DNA from: Phragmites australis
Taxonomy: Eukaryota; Streptophyta; Magnoliopsida; Poales; Poaceae
Direction: 5' to 3'
Length of the DNA stretch: 64,000 nt
Assembly: GCF_958298935.1 (NCBI RefSeq)
Contig: NC_084940.1
Coordinates: 17,417,146 to 17,481,145 of the forward strand
Shown here: piece by piece, positions 27,280 to 39,880 of the stretch
Layout: each line of letters opens with the position of its first letter
Numbering within the stretch: the stretch's first letter is position 1
The notes under the pieces: model-generated
Told to the model about the DNA's origin: nothing
The model's database searches: none
What the model saw: only the letters and a program-made list of their open reading frames with translations
Program-made: the position numbers and the translations under genes

Positions 27280-27717
27280 ACCAGCTACAGATGGCGCTTT
27301 GGACCACATGCTACCGGTTAAGTACTTGACCTAGCTTCCCTGAAGCTTGTACATGTGCTGGCATTTCATAGCCTGCATAAAAGTCATGTATATCGTTGCA
27401 AGTCTGTAGTCTGTAAAACCGTTAGTGAGACAACTCGCATGGCCTCCGAATGCTTGGGAAAGAATGCGGACATGGAGCATTTGCATATGGGACGTTACCA
27501 TGCCTTGTTCATGCCTGAGCAAAAATAAGGGTTCCTCACGACCACATCACTTTTTTTCTGGTTTTCAGTAGTCCAGTACTCTGCTAGGATCTCCATTTAC
27601 ATAGATTACAATGTGATGTTTTTATTGTGATGGTCAACATGCTCAGTGTTCCATTTTGATGGCTCTTTCCTTGGGATGGCTAGCAGCTTTGGATGTCGAT
27701 AATACTCCTGTTGTTCG
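27280..27717 (+). other. LACS 3'UTR and downstream flank
   Basis: Non-coding sequence after the TGA at 27277-27279. Candidate polyadenylation motifs (caaaaataagg near 27520) are weak. The Ac-like element begins at 27718, so most or all of the 3'UTR should end before it, but the cleavage site cannot be placed. Confidence 0.5.
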
Positions 27718-30700
27718 TAGGGATGAAAATGGAACCAAAAAATCTTGTCATGGTCTAGTGCTGTATCTCATTTTTTCTCATCCGTTTTCATATTTTCGGG
27801 ATTTACCTGGAAATATGACGGAAATAGTATAGGTCTGATGAAAATAGGATAAAAAAAAAACTTAGGCTATTTCTGTCCGTTTCTCCGGTTTTCTGTTTTT
27901 TGCGGGATATTCCTGTTTGAGCTTTCGTGGGACTCCAGAGTCTCTGGCTCCGTTGCCGCCCGCTCATCTCTCCGGAACGTTGCCACCGTCCACTCCTCAA
28001 TGCGTCAACGTCGCCACGTGTTGCCGCTGTCACGCGCCGGCTGCCTTCTCTCCTACACTCGTTGCTGCTCAACTGTGCTCGCCACCTGCTGACTGCTCGC
28101 TCTCTTGCACACTGCCCGTTCGCATCAAGCTATTTCGCCGTGGATTCGCTTGCTGGTGGAGTTGTGGCCCCTTCCCAGTTGTTGTCGACGAGGGCACCAG
28201 GCCTGCGTGTGGCATGCCGTCCTCTCCGAGCCTATGCGTGGTGCGGCCGCCAGCCATGGCCTGCAAGCGCAGGCGTGTAGGTGTGCAGCGACACCCTCCC
28301 AGCCTCCCCCACTCTGCTGCTCAGCTCGTGTGCTCGGTGCTCTAGAGCCTCCGACATCGCGACATGCTAACGCCCTCCCGGCTTCCCCCTTCTCTGGCAA
28401 TCTCACAATGCCACCAACTGGAGAAGCCCCTTCTGGCTCGAGGCCACCGAAGAAGTACCTGGGTTTTGACCGCTTGCTCCTAGCACCGCTGTCGTTGCCT
28501 GCAGTCGATGCCAAGATCGACAGCTCTACTATAGGTACACCTCCACTCCAAGTCTCCAAACTCTCCAAATCTGTGATGACCATCAATCCTAGCAATATAT
28601 CAGTGCAAAATTGGTCATATTGCTCGTGGATAGAAGATGACTTGTGGCGAAGTTGTGATTTTGACTGTCACTGTGATAGATTATAGTTCTCAGTTGGGAA
28701 AGTTAAAGTGGAAAATTTTGGGTCATGATGAAATGATGATTTTAGAAAGTGTTCCTTCGAATTCAGCTTGGTGTTGGTGTGAAATTTTCTGCACTCTTGC
28801 CGGTGGTCAGAATCGTGGAATTTCAAGTGGGAAGGGTGGGATTTAGTGTTTTTGGTGTCCAGATGTTGCTAATTGTGGCCAGGTGGTCATCTCAAGTAGA
28901 TTGAACACTTGCATTTACTTGACAGTTGAAGCCTGAGTTTGAAATTAAAAATGGCCTAACAGTTAGAAAATTCTCTATGGCTAGTGTATTTTTAGTTTCA
29001 ATAAAGAAATTATCTTTTGTTTATTGCTACAGTACTTATATTATCTAGTTTAGTGCTTATATTCTCTAGTTCAGTGCTTATATTCTCTAGTTCAGCTAGT
29101 ATAATTGTAAAAGCTTTTTATCAGTGCTTATAATCTCTAGTTGAAAGAAAACTGAAGTAGCTCTGAACATGTTTGTATTATTGATTTTTGTCAGGATCAA
29201 AGAGAAAGGTAGGCGAAGTTCAAAGTGTTAGTCAGAGTGTACATCTCGATGTGTCAACATCATCTTCAATACCTACAGCTGAGAGGGTTTCTATTGGCAC
29301 CGATGGCAGTAGCACACATACACAGGAGTAGGGTGATGATGTAGCACCAAATCCTAATGTTGTTATTATTGATGATCAACCACAATCTCATACGACTGCA
29401 AAGCGACAGAAGAAGTGCACATTTGATGTCTTGCACAGTATTTTACCAAGAAAACATAGATAGTAGAGGTGGATGGAAAGAAGTATGAGCAGTGCTGGGG
29501 ATATTGCAACTTTCCAAATTGCAAGACCAAATATAGGGTTGAGAGCCATAAGGGAACAACCAAATTTTGGAACCATTTGAAGTCAGCTCATAGTATAGTA
29601 AAATGGCAGCTACAACTCAAAGTGGAAAAGGATCATGGAAAAGACATTACTGTTGTTGAGCCTTATAGGTATGATCAGGAAGCTATTCTCAAGAAATTGT
29701 ATTTGGCAATAATCATACATAAGTATCCTTTCAATATAGTTGAGCATGATTACTTTGTTGAGTTTATTAAATTATTGCGCCCTAACTTTCCAATCAAGTC
29801 TCATGTCACTGTTAGAAAGGAAATCATGGACATATATTTGGAAGAAAAGGAGAAACCGTATGTAGGATTTAAAAATATTCATTGCCGCTTTAGTGCAACC
29901 ATGGACATGTGGACATCATATCAAAACAAATCATACATGTGTGTCACTATTCATTGGATAGATGATGATTGCCATATTCAGAAGAGAATTACTGGTTTCT
30001 TTCATGTAGAAGGATGCTATACTGGTAAAAAGTAGGCATAGAACTTCTCTGAACTTATGGTCAAGTTGTACATTGAGAAGAAATTGTTTGCATTAACTTT
30101 GGACAATGCTAGTGCAAATGAAGTGGCAGTCAACGACAGAATTACTGATCTCAAGGATGTTCATGCTTCTTTAGTTTGTGATGGTATATTTTTTCATGTG
30201 AGATGTGCCTACCACATACTCAATTTGGTTGCTAGAGATGGTCTAAGTGTAATTTCAAATACAATTGAGAAGATTAAAGCATTTGTACTAGCTATAAAGG
30301 GCTCTCTGTTGTAGTCAGAGGAACTCATGAAGCGTGCCACTAAGTGTGGGTTGGACACAACGAAGGGTCTCTCACTTGATGTTTCAACTAGGTGGAATTC
30401 AACCTATCTGATGCTGAGGGATGCCTTGTACTACAAGTCTACTTTTGTGAGGCTTAAGTCCTCAGATCGTCGTTGGTATGAGAATTTCTCCATCTTTTGA
30501 TGAATGGGACATGGCTATTACTATTTTTCAGTGCTTGATGAATTTCTATGATCTTACTAAACTTCTCTCTGGTATTTCATATCCAACTGCAAACATGTTT
30601 TATAAAAGTTTCTGTGAGATAAAGTAATTGCTTGATAAATGGAAAGTTAGTGGAGATTTCATTATTAGTGAAATAGCAACTGCTATGAATACAAAGTTTG

Positions 30701-32468
30701 AGAAATAATGGAACAAGTCTAGTATTGCTCTAGTAGTGGCATGCTTTCTTGATCCTAGGTAAAAAAAAAAAGCTTGTAGAATTCTACATGAGAAAGTTCT
30801 ATGGTGGTTTGTATCAAGTGCACCTTGAAGAGTTTGTTAGTGTTGTAAAGAAGGTGTATCAATTTTATGCTAGTTCTGCACCTATATCTTCAAAGACAAA
30901 GAGTAATATGAATGAACCTACAAACCCAGTAGATGAGCTCATAGGAAATACAAATGATGAACTTGAAAGCTTCTTATACGATGATTCTAGCCCTGATAGA
31001 GATGGTCTAAGTGAGTTGGAGAAATACAAGGTAGAACCACATTTGAAGCAGAGCCAATTTAACATTTTAGCATATTGGAAGAACCATACAGAAGATTACC
31101 CTATTCTTTCACAAATTGCTAGTGATATGATGGCCATACAAGTGTCAACGGTTGCTTCAGAGTTCGCTTTTAGCGCTAGTGGCTGTGTCATTGATCCTTA
31201 TCGCAGTCGTCTTGATCCTGAGATGGTACAAGCATTAATTTGCACCAAAGATTGGGTAGCTGATGCAACAAAAGGTGATAATTTAAATAGTTTGCCATTT
31301 ATAATTGTGCAATAATTGGTTATGTTCTTAGACTGATGTATGTGTCTTTGTTTGATTTTTTAGATTCTAAGAATTTTCCTTCTATTGTGGATGATCTCGA
31401 GGTTCTAGAGACCATTTCTAATAAACTGATGCATTAGGTACTTATGATATCTTTTTGCACTACAGCCATGTGTTTAACTGGACCTGATTCATGACCAAAT
31501 TACTAGATTGTCTATTTCGTGTAAAGACATCCATAAGTTCCAGAGAAACTAGCAAAAAGTCGTGTGTGCATTTAACTGTTAATGTAAAATATGTTCTGAG
31601 ATTTTAATTCATCGGCAGCAATGCACTTCCACCTATCTAAAATGTACTACCACAATAATTAGTTAATTATCTTGGTGTGTTCGGTGAGAAAACCTACATC
31701 CTGTGCCCATACTTATGGTCTATAATTGGATAAAAAAGTGGGAATATGTGTCATTGAAAATTCAACAAGATTGCACTCTCAATCTTCAAAAGTGTTTCTT
31801 CATGTACATCCTATCTAAATTGTCCTCTTTTCATGCATTACAAAATTGTAGGAGAAAGAAGAAGAAATAGCAGGAGATTCAGATGTGATGAATGATTATG
31901 AGCAGCTGTAGGCCGACAGTGATTGAAGAATATTTATGTTCTTGTTTTGTTGTCTTATTATTGTCATATTTTGACGTCGTGGTGGACTAGTGGTTCAATG
32001 TTATTATGTTAAGACTTTGTGTGGTTCTATGGACATTTGTACTATCGTTCACTAATGTATCTGGTTGAGACTTATCACTTATTTTATTGTATGCTTGAGT
32101 ATGGAGTTAAGCCTTATGTGGTGTATTTTTGTATCTTGTATTGTTTGAGTCGAGACTTATTGCATTTGTGGTTGAACTTATACATGTCGTCGTTATGCAT
32201 GGATGATGCATTTATCGTAGATCATGTTAAACTTATAAATGTTGGCATGTCTTGATGGTTCTGTGAGTCGGTATTTCCGTTTTGTGTATTCGAATTCCGA
32301 CCGATACCGGTATTTTTCCGATCATATTTGTTCGTTTTCGACCCTCCTATTATGCCCCGACCGTTCATGTTCCCACATATCCTGTTTCATTTCCGTCCGG
32401 TTGAGAAAATGTGAAAGTGAAAACGGTTAGGGAGTTTTCTCGACCTTTCTCGTCCATTTTCATCCCTA
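27718..32468 (+). mobile_element. Ac-like hAT transposon, near full length, inactive
   Basis: The ends are TAGGGATGAAAA (27718) and TTTTCATCCCTA (32468), the inverted terminal repeat of the maize Ac/Ds family. The right subterminal region (gtgaaagtgaaaacgg.. before the TIR) also resembles the 3' end of Ac. The length, 4751 bp, is close to that of Ac. The flanking 8-mers GTTGTTCG and GCTATTTG share five of eight positions, so the target duplication is eroded and the insertion is old. The gene inside (28408-31911) is broken by several stops and frameshifts. Confidence 0.9.
28408..31911 (+). pseudogene. Ac-type hAT transposase with premature stops
   Basis: Exon 1 may run 28408-28534 (MPPTGEAPSGSRPPKKYL..) with donor ag|gtacac. 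Exon 2 begins at 29195 after tttttgtcag. The BED zinc finger reads CWGYCNFPNCKTKY...FWNHLKSAH (29499-29597). The core includes MDMWTSYQNKSYMCVTIHWI and LDNASANEVA. The C-terminal hAT dimerisation region reads YPILSQIASDMMAIQVSTVA, then CVIDPYRSRLDP and LICTKDW (31096-31257). Two further small exons can be proposed at 31364-31437 and 31852-31911, matching the multi-exon Ac layout. Defects: an in-frame stop before VEVDGKKYEQ (near 29460), a frame slip just upstream, stops at 30033-30044 and 30312, and frame changes between 30480 and 30750. It cannot make an active transposase as read. Confidence 0.88.
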
Positions 32469-32648
32469 GCTATTTGGGTATATTTTTTTTGCTGTTTTAA
32501 CTTTATTGTGACTTTTAATTTTGTCTTTTTGATAAAATTAATATTTGAGATACGTATTACAAGTAAAAACTGAATCCATACGTTGTTGCTTACTTCATGT
32601 TCATGACTTTATGGCTGTGGATTGGAATGGGAAAGTATGGAGAGGTCG
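32469..32648. other. remnant flank between hAT element and solo LTR
   Basis: AT-rich, no gene seen. It is contiguous with 36743 onward once the solo LTR is removed. Confidence 0.5.
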
Positions 32649-35600
32649 TGTCACACCCGGTTTTAACGGACAAAACCAGATGCGGCTTATGTGTGCCTAG
32701 GATGTTCAACACACATAAGGACGTCACAGGTGAAGTAACAAAAGCAATACTTTTATTAAATAAACATTTAACTCTTACAACAATTGACATATATTGTCTT
32801 CTATAAAAATATCTGCAGCAGAACAGAAGTACTGGTGTCCAACAACACTGCAGGCAACCGACCGGGAGACACGCACCTAGAACATCACAACTTCGTCTTG
32901 ATAGTCTTCAACATCTTCACTCACTGAGCAGCAGTACACATGTCGCATGGTGTAGGAAAAATAGCAAGTGTGAACACATAGAGTACTCAGCAAGTGGAGG
33001 AAAGTAATGATATGCAGGCTTATATCAAGAATAGGCTAATAAATGCGAGTAATGAAAATATATTTTGACTCAAAAGCATTAAACAATTATTAAGTGAATG
33101 TAACCCATACAATCCAACACACAGCATCAAGGCTCATCACCTTGCATACTATAACCATCTAGTACTCCCTGTACTATAACTAAAACCACAACCTTCTAGT
33201 ACTCCCTGTACCAGAACCATAACCACAACCATCTAGTACTCCATGTACCAGAACCATAACCACAACCATCTAGTACTCCTTATACCAGAACCATAACCAC
33301 AACCAAACTCACAACCACAACCCAACTAATCATGTGAGGATCCAAGTCTCTCATAACCGTGAGCACGACTGTTATAATAGTTTTACACTCTGTAGAGGTT
33401 GTCCAGCTTTCCCCACGAGTCAGTGAATACCATGTTGTCATGTTGCGCAAACACTTAACACACGCTAGTGGTGTGCTGCCAAGAATCACTGTATGATATT
33501 TGCCACCAAACAGAGACTAACCCGGCATGTGTCTGCCCAATAGGTTTCACCGTCAGGCTTTATGCGAGTTCAACTCCTACCCAGAAGCCCCCTTTTGCCC
33601 TGACACAACACACACTGGATAGACTCTAATCAGTATGTCACGCCTTACCCATATCAGTCTCGTGGTTGGTACGTTACTTCTTGGATTGTCGCTCCACGAA
33701 CCAGTCCTTACTTAGGTTACTTGAGCAAACACTAAACCAACATCATAACCATGATAACCATCAAAACCACTTTGCTCAAGGCCTAAGGTTCCATGTTGCT
33801 AGACCATTAACACATTAACCACCATTGTTGCATATGTTTATTAGTCAAGATTATGACACTTCCCAATATTCCAAAAGCATAGCTAAGCAATCTACCCATA
33901 AAAGACACCTAACCATAAACCATCTAAGTTTCAAGGGATGATAAGGGAAAATCTAGGGAAAACCCTAACATAGGTGACTACCCATCATATTGACACTGCA
34001 TGCAATTTTGTAAAACAAAACATTTAAAAATATAGGTTCAAGATGATCAAAGACACTTGCCTTTTTCCCAATACTGCTCAGTGTTGTCAAAATCTTGGTT
34101 TTAAAGTCCCTCGAATTGCTCCGGAACGTTATCGATTAATCGCGAGAACTACCGACAAACAACACAAAGCAAAAAACTAAGAACAACATACTAAACATCA
34201 TCAAAATACTTTTAAAAACACTATAGTTGGATAGGGATGATTTTAGAAACATTTAGACGCAAGAATCGTCTAAATCGGAGTTAAGATGAAAAGAGAACAA
34301 CTTTCGAGAGATGGATTAGATTGAAAAGGAAAAACTAGTTTACTGGAGTTATCTTCCTATAGGAAAAGAGTTTATTACACAATCACTGTGTCAGGCTTGA
34401 CAACATCATTGTGCAGGATTCAAAAAGTGTAGGGCAGACCGAACTTCGCTGACTAGGCTAAGGAGAATGATGGGGCGCTGACTTGGCATGCTATGCGAGT
34501 ACCATCTTGGATTAAAGAAAGGATACGCTGAGATCTAGTATTGACCACCTATGATGGATCAAAAAGGCTGAAGGCTGCACTTCTAGGTTAAGGATACTAC
34601 TGGTGACTCTATGTAGCGGTGGTGGTTTGGGTTTCGTCGAAGATAACGATCAGGCACATGGCCACTGACATCGATGTCGGCTTCAGTGGTGTTTCAGTGA
34701 AACGAGGGAAGCATAGCGTAGAACGCGGAAAGACTAACTTAGTGGTATGGTTGGTTTTGGAAGGGGTCATCCGAGGTAGTGGCAAAACAGTGATGACTGC
34801 TTCTAGGTTTGGTGGTGACAGCGAACAGATGTAGGAATGAAGATGCTCGCATTCTAGGAGATGGGCTATGAAATTTGAGGAACCATTTGAATAGAGATGT
34901 TCATATATCCCGGGAACACAATGCTATGGCATAGTTTTGGGTAGATCATCCACTGAGAGGAAGAACGATCAACGGAGATGAGACGGGTGATGGCTGCGAT
35001 ATGTTTTGGTTGGCAATGGAGTCCTGGTCGTGTCGCTGCACAAACGGGGATGGGCTCCTAGGGTCACGTAGAAGACTCAATGGGACACGCCGTGACATGG
35101 TTGGTGCATCCATACGGCTTTCGGACTGACGGGGAACGCGAATGCAAATCCGGTGCGCGCGTAGAACGCATCTAGAAACCGGACAGCGGATATGTCGACC
35201 TTGATTTCGATAGTTTGGCTGCTCTACTAGTTGAACTGGTTTGTGAGGGCATGGGGAACATCATGTGACATGCACCGGTGAAAGGGCTTGGTGATTTGAC
35301 CTCTGGTCATTCAGGAACGTCGATGCTAATTGGCTACAGCGCGGCTGTCCCGTGGCTGTCCGCGACGGTGATGACCGTGGCGGCGTAGATCGGGCTTTGG
35401 CCGGGGCTAGGGCTTGGCTAGGAACTTAGTATGATTCTAAAACAGTAGTAAGGGAGGAGAAGAAGGGGTCCTCACTTTTCTTTGATGGTCGAGGAAGGAG
35501 GATTCACGGAGAAGACGACGTAGCGCATCACGGGCGACGGCGACAGCGGTTCCGACAAATGGTGGCGCTCTGGCGACACACGGACATGGCAGCAGTAATT

Positions 35601-36742
35601 TCTAGGGCTTGGGGGCGTGGAATAGGGGTAGGAGAGGGTACTCAACTCATATTTATAGGGCTAGGGGAGGCTGGATGAGGTGGAGTCCAAGCTGAACACG
35701 AATCGGATTTGAGTTTGAGTTGGTTACGATTTCCTTTTTTGCAGCTCTCTATTCCGAGGATGATATCTCCCTCGTTTGGACTCCAAATTGGATGTTTCTT
35801 GATTCTAAATTGTAGTAATCGAAAATATCTACAACTTTTGTAGTCATTGGAACTTCTGAAAACGCCATATTGATTTCCAAAAATGCGTCACAGGATAAAC
35901 TGTTTGAACTCAAACTTATCTGTGCAGCACTGATTTCGGGGGCTATAACTCCTATCTACATTATCCAAAATGGGACTTCCACAGGTTCAAATCGAAGCTC
36001 TCGATGAGACCTACAACTTTGGTATTGTGAAGATTTGCATTTGAGGCCGTTTTGAACTCCGAAACTTCATGCGAAGATGAGGCTGTTCAGGACTCCACGA
36101 AAATTTACAGATTTCGTGGATCCTTTGTGTTGGGCCTTCTAGATGACTTGGCTAAGGGTTTGGATTTGAGCAAGATTGAGCTCAAAGACACTTTAGTTAT
36201 ATCTAGGGTTTAGAAAATATACTTTTACAGAGAAATTTGAATAGGGTTTGAATTTGAATTGAGCTTGGAGTGAATTTAGAGAAACGAAAAAGATGAGGTT
36301 GAACAAGAATATGAGTAGATAAGAAATTTGAATTTGGATTTGGGTAGAATTTGAGAAAAAGGAGTGATTGGCTTTAAACAAGAATTTGGATAAAATTTGA
36401 ATTGAACTAGAGAAGGATCAGGTATAATCAAGGATTGAATAGATGATGAACAAAGTTTTTGAATTCCAACCACTAAGATCCTTAATTTATTCACTACTGA
36501 ATTTTGTAAAAACCTTTTCAAAATCTTTTTCACTTAAAACACCAAAGAGAAAGAAAAGAAAAAGAACTCTAACGCATTTACCTAGCTCCTAGCAAAACTC
36601 AGCATGCAATGCATAAGAAATAATAACCTATATTGATTGATTGATTAAGAAAATAGGTTTTAAACCTATACTATTGGTGACGCTATACAATAATTTTAAT
36701 TTTTTTTAGAAATTTAAAAAATCTGAAAATCATAGTGTTACA
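32649..36742 (-). mobile_element. long solo LTR, 4094 bp
   Basis: Starts TGTCACACCCGGTTTTAACG (32649) and ends CATAGTGTTACA (36742). The flanking 5-mers are GGTCG and TGTCG (four of five identical), consistent with an old target duplication. It aligns along its length with 54672-57871 except for about 0.9 kb (about 34110-34985) absent from that copy. There is no gag or pol. Strand is set by comparison with the minus-strand gypsy element whose LTR at 9904-16925 has the same orientation. Confidence 0.85.
33150..33310. repeat. four tandem units of ~38-40 bp in the solo LTR
   Basis: The unit accatctagtactccctgtaccagaaccataaccaca is repeated about four times with small changes. The related solo LTR has about three (55195-55310). 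Confidence 0.85.
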
Positions 36743-38240
36743 TGTCGTAATCATGTTGAACGTGGAGCTCAACAGCAGTGGGTTGTCTGGTTTGCAGTTG
36801 GGCTGGGTCGGTGGGAAGTTGATCTTTGAGTAATCTTCACGTTCGACCAGGCACCAGCACATTTTGTATATACATCTTTCACGTCGATAATACGGGATGC
36901 TGATGGATCATCTGAAATCTTAACTACGAATCTAACCAACTAATTTTATTTGAGGAATGGAATAAATTAAACCATCACTACTTAATCCCTCACAAGCATA
37001 TGATTAATGTATATACATGGGATGGGGTCATCCCACCAAAGTTCATGATTTGGTTCCTCAAACTAGACACTCCATCTTTATGCAGTTTCGTTTCTAAGCC
37101 CTGATGTGGTAGCTGGTTTAGCTAGGGAGCACTCGTGAAAAATACTTTGATAGTAAAAAGTTGCACTGCTCTACTTTCCTCTCTCCTGAATCTCTCTCTC
37201 CATGTGCTAGATACGGTTTAGTTAGGGAGCAGGGCAAAATTAGCCCTAGGATCAACTAAATTCATTAAACTCTTGTTGTCCAGTTATTGCGCAATTAATC
37301 TCTGTCAAGTTCTTTAATTAGTTGATCGAGATCTTGCCTTTGCCCAGTTGATGATGTGCTAGCTGATCTAGTTAGGCAGTAGGAAAATTTAGCCCTGGGG
37401 CCAACTAAATTAATTTAACTAAGAGCCAATTTTTATTTCGGCAAATGATGACGATGGATAGCTTGATGGAGTTAGCACTTCCTCATATTGCAGGCGGCTA
37501 CTAAGTAATGCCCATTTAGTAGATCGCATGTGATATCAGGAACAGCTAATTCCTTATTGTGTTGCTATTCCAGTTCTGATGCAAATTATTTTGCTCATTT
37601 CATGTGTGTAAGCAATTTGGAGAAAGAAAATGTGGCGACATACTTGTTTGATTCAAGTAGGAGTTATGTTTTTCTTTCTAATTTGACACTTTGGCAAATG
37701 ATGACGCTGAATAGCTAGATGGGATTCGCTCTTCCTGATATTGCAGATCTGTTGTGATTTTGGTTTTCTTTTTTTTTTTCTTCCTGTTCGTGCATGTACA
37801 GAACTGTGAACATGTATAATATAATCTGCATAATATACTCCACTGTTGTAATTTTGTTTTTTTTTTCTTTCCTGTTCATGTACAAACTATATAATCTGTA
37901 TAATGTAATTTGTCATGTAAACTTTGTAAAATGTTATACGTATAATACAGTTCAAAGACTTTTCACCCTATTACTAAATAAAAATGCAAATTGCACCAGA
38001 GAAAGTTGTATTATTTGGCAAATGTGTTGTATTATTTAATAAAGTTGTATTATTTGGCACCAGAGTAATTGCACCAGAGGTAATCATAATACTGTATTAT
38101 TTTTTTGACAAATGTGTTGTATTATTTAATTATGTAGTATGAGTTGTGTAAATATACAAATATATCATGATAATGTACTTTTTTTTGTTAAATATGGTCA
38201 TAATGTACTCATTTACAATATTGTATTGTATGTATTCCAT
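36743..38240. repeat. AT-rich spacer with several direct repeats
   Basis: No gene recognised. A ~66-bp direct repeat (gtgctag..ttagttaggcag.. aaaattagccct..g..caactaaatt) lies near 37205-37270 and 37355-37420. A second (ggcaaatgatgacg.tg.atagct.gatgg) lies near 37440-37495 and 37693-37747. A third, weaker one (tgtacagaactgtgaacatgtataatataatctgcataat) recurs around 37795 and 37880. Confidence 0.55.
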
Positions 38241-38339
38241 CTATCGACTCCCTCCCGGTTATCTCACTCTTTCGACACCCTCTCCCCCTCCCTCATCAGC
38301 TATCTCTCTATCTCATTCATTCATCAATTCTCTATCTGT

Positions 38340-39098
38340 GGAATACTCAACCACTTGTCGTCGTCATATGCAAAACTCTCAGGAAGGGATGGCACCACCA
38401 ACTGCTCGTCGTCATTGTATGCAGAACACTCAGGAAGGTGGCTCCTCCGATCCAGTCTAGACGTAGGAAGGAGATGTGCCACCGTAAAACATTGAAGAAG
38501 ATAGCTCAAGCATCTACCTCAACATGGACCATAGAGATGCCAGTGGAGGCGATGAGGTAATTCATAAGTAGATGAATGCATCTATTTTACATAAAATCAT
38601 ATACGTTCTCAATACTTTTTTTACTTATGTGTAGATGCCTATGCTACGGAGGGTCACGACAATGATCAATCCTAGGATCAGCATCATGTCTGAGTTCCCT
38701 TGAAGATGCATAGGGGATGATTTTTCATCACAGATGTCTCACTAGATGGGGAGCTAACTGCACCAGAGAAAGTTTTAGGGCCGTACAAGTCAGTTTGTGG
38801 GATAGCTATTAAGGATTGCGTGCCTATTAGCTACAGATTGTGGACTGGCAAACGAGGTGATCCGCACGTGGTTCTTGATTCAATCAAGAAGACATCTTGT
38901 GACCCATCATATTAGGAAAGTTCGAGTTCCCTGAAGAGAAAGATATGGAAGTAGTTAATCGTAAGGTGCTAATGATCATGGGCCTTTCATTAAAGAATTA
39001 GAAGGGCACACTGAACATAACTTATGTGTTTAATATCTAACTATAGGGTATATACGCATATAAAGTACAGTATACACGGATAGGATACATCGTACACC
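38340..39098 (+). pseudogene. fragment of a CACTA-associated gene (TNP1/En-Spm-like)
   Basis: Short plus-strand open pieces encode APEKVLGPYKSVCGIAIKDC followed by VPISYRLW, and after stops GKFEFPEEKDMEV. These have the style of the conserved block found in non-TNPD genes of grass CACTA elements (hydrophobic-GP(Y)..CG..(I/V)(K/R)D.(I/V)PIS...W, then FEFPE). Stops lie inside the frame. From 38787 the sequence is repeated at 52828. The 551-bp LTR at 39099 interrupts its 3' side. Confidence 0.5.
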
Positions 39099-39880
39099 TG
39101 ATGGACAATTATGGATATTGCGGATCCGAATATGCGAGACCCGGTATACTCGGAGATCACAAAAGTCTATACTAGGAAGGTCTCAATCGGGCTAACCAAC
39201 TCGAGAACTACTAGTATCCAAGCTGGATTTGATTGCCTTGCCTTGACCAATAAGATGAAGGACTCCCTATCGACTACGGTTGGGACCAAGGTGGCTCCAC
39301 CATGACCACTTTATAAGGCAGGGGACTCTGAATCCTAGGGAGGAGAACTAACGACAAATCAACACATACGCAACTCGACGCAAGCACCCAGACCCTAGCT
39401 TTGGAGATACTTGGTGACTTCAATCCTAGATTAGTTTAGATATGATCTACTCCATTGTAATAGGTTTAGCCACCTTGCTTGTACTCGAAATAATCTATAT
39501 ACAACATCATCCACACATGACGTAGGGTATTACTCCACATCAGGGGCCCGAAACTGTATACATCATGTGTCTTGTTTCCTACTCGATCCCTGATCTTGAA
39601 TGTACCCCAGTTCAATTATGAATATATTGTCCAGAACTAATCTCTGATAGTTGGCATGCCATGTAGGGGCCGTCATCTATTTTTCAGGATTGATCATGTC
39701 TCAAGTGTGCGTTCGTGTTGGATTCTCCGACACCGGCTTCTATGACCACTTTGAGTTGGTGGTGGTCATCTTTGCCTTGCCTCCTGCTGGTTTGGAGGTC
39801 ACCCTTGGAATAATGGTATACTGCTAGGATGATCAAGGAGAATTGATCCACACCGTATCATCAAGTGCAGCCCATTGGAC
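38787..39880 (+). repeat. 1.1-kb duplicated block, copy 1
   Basis: This block matches 52828-53922 over 1094/1095 bp with only scattered substitutions. It includes the end of a CACTA gene fragment, a complete 551-bp LTR and the first 230 bp of gypsy leader and gag. The match starts at aag (38787) and stops after cccattggac (39880). In copy 2 the left flank is the end of the CACTA element; here the CACTA gene fragment continues upstream without interruption. Confidence 0.93.
39099..39649 (+). mobile_element. 551-bp Ty3/gypsy LTR, copy 1
   Basis: Boundaries are tgatggacaattatgg (39099) and aactaatctctgata (39649), followed by gttggcatgccatgtagggg, the position where grass gypsy elements carry primer-binding and leader sequence. 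A motif gacgtagggtattactccac near 39519 is typical of the 3' part of such LTRs. Leader and a broken gag start (atgtctcaagtgtgcgttcg) follow to 39880, where the retroelement stops. Confidence 0.75.

Noticed and set aside
27903..28686. Overlapping GC-rich ORFs on both strands at the start of the hAT element
   Set aside because: Only the frame from 28408 to 28534 fits a transposase first exon; the others are shadow frames.
34619..34834. 71-codon plus-strand ORF in the solo LTR
   Set aside because: No domain; it lies in the segment missing from the other copy of this LTR and has no sign of conservation.
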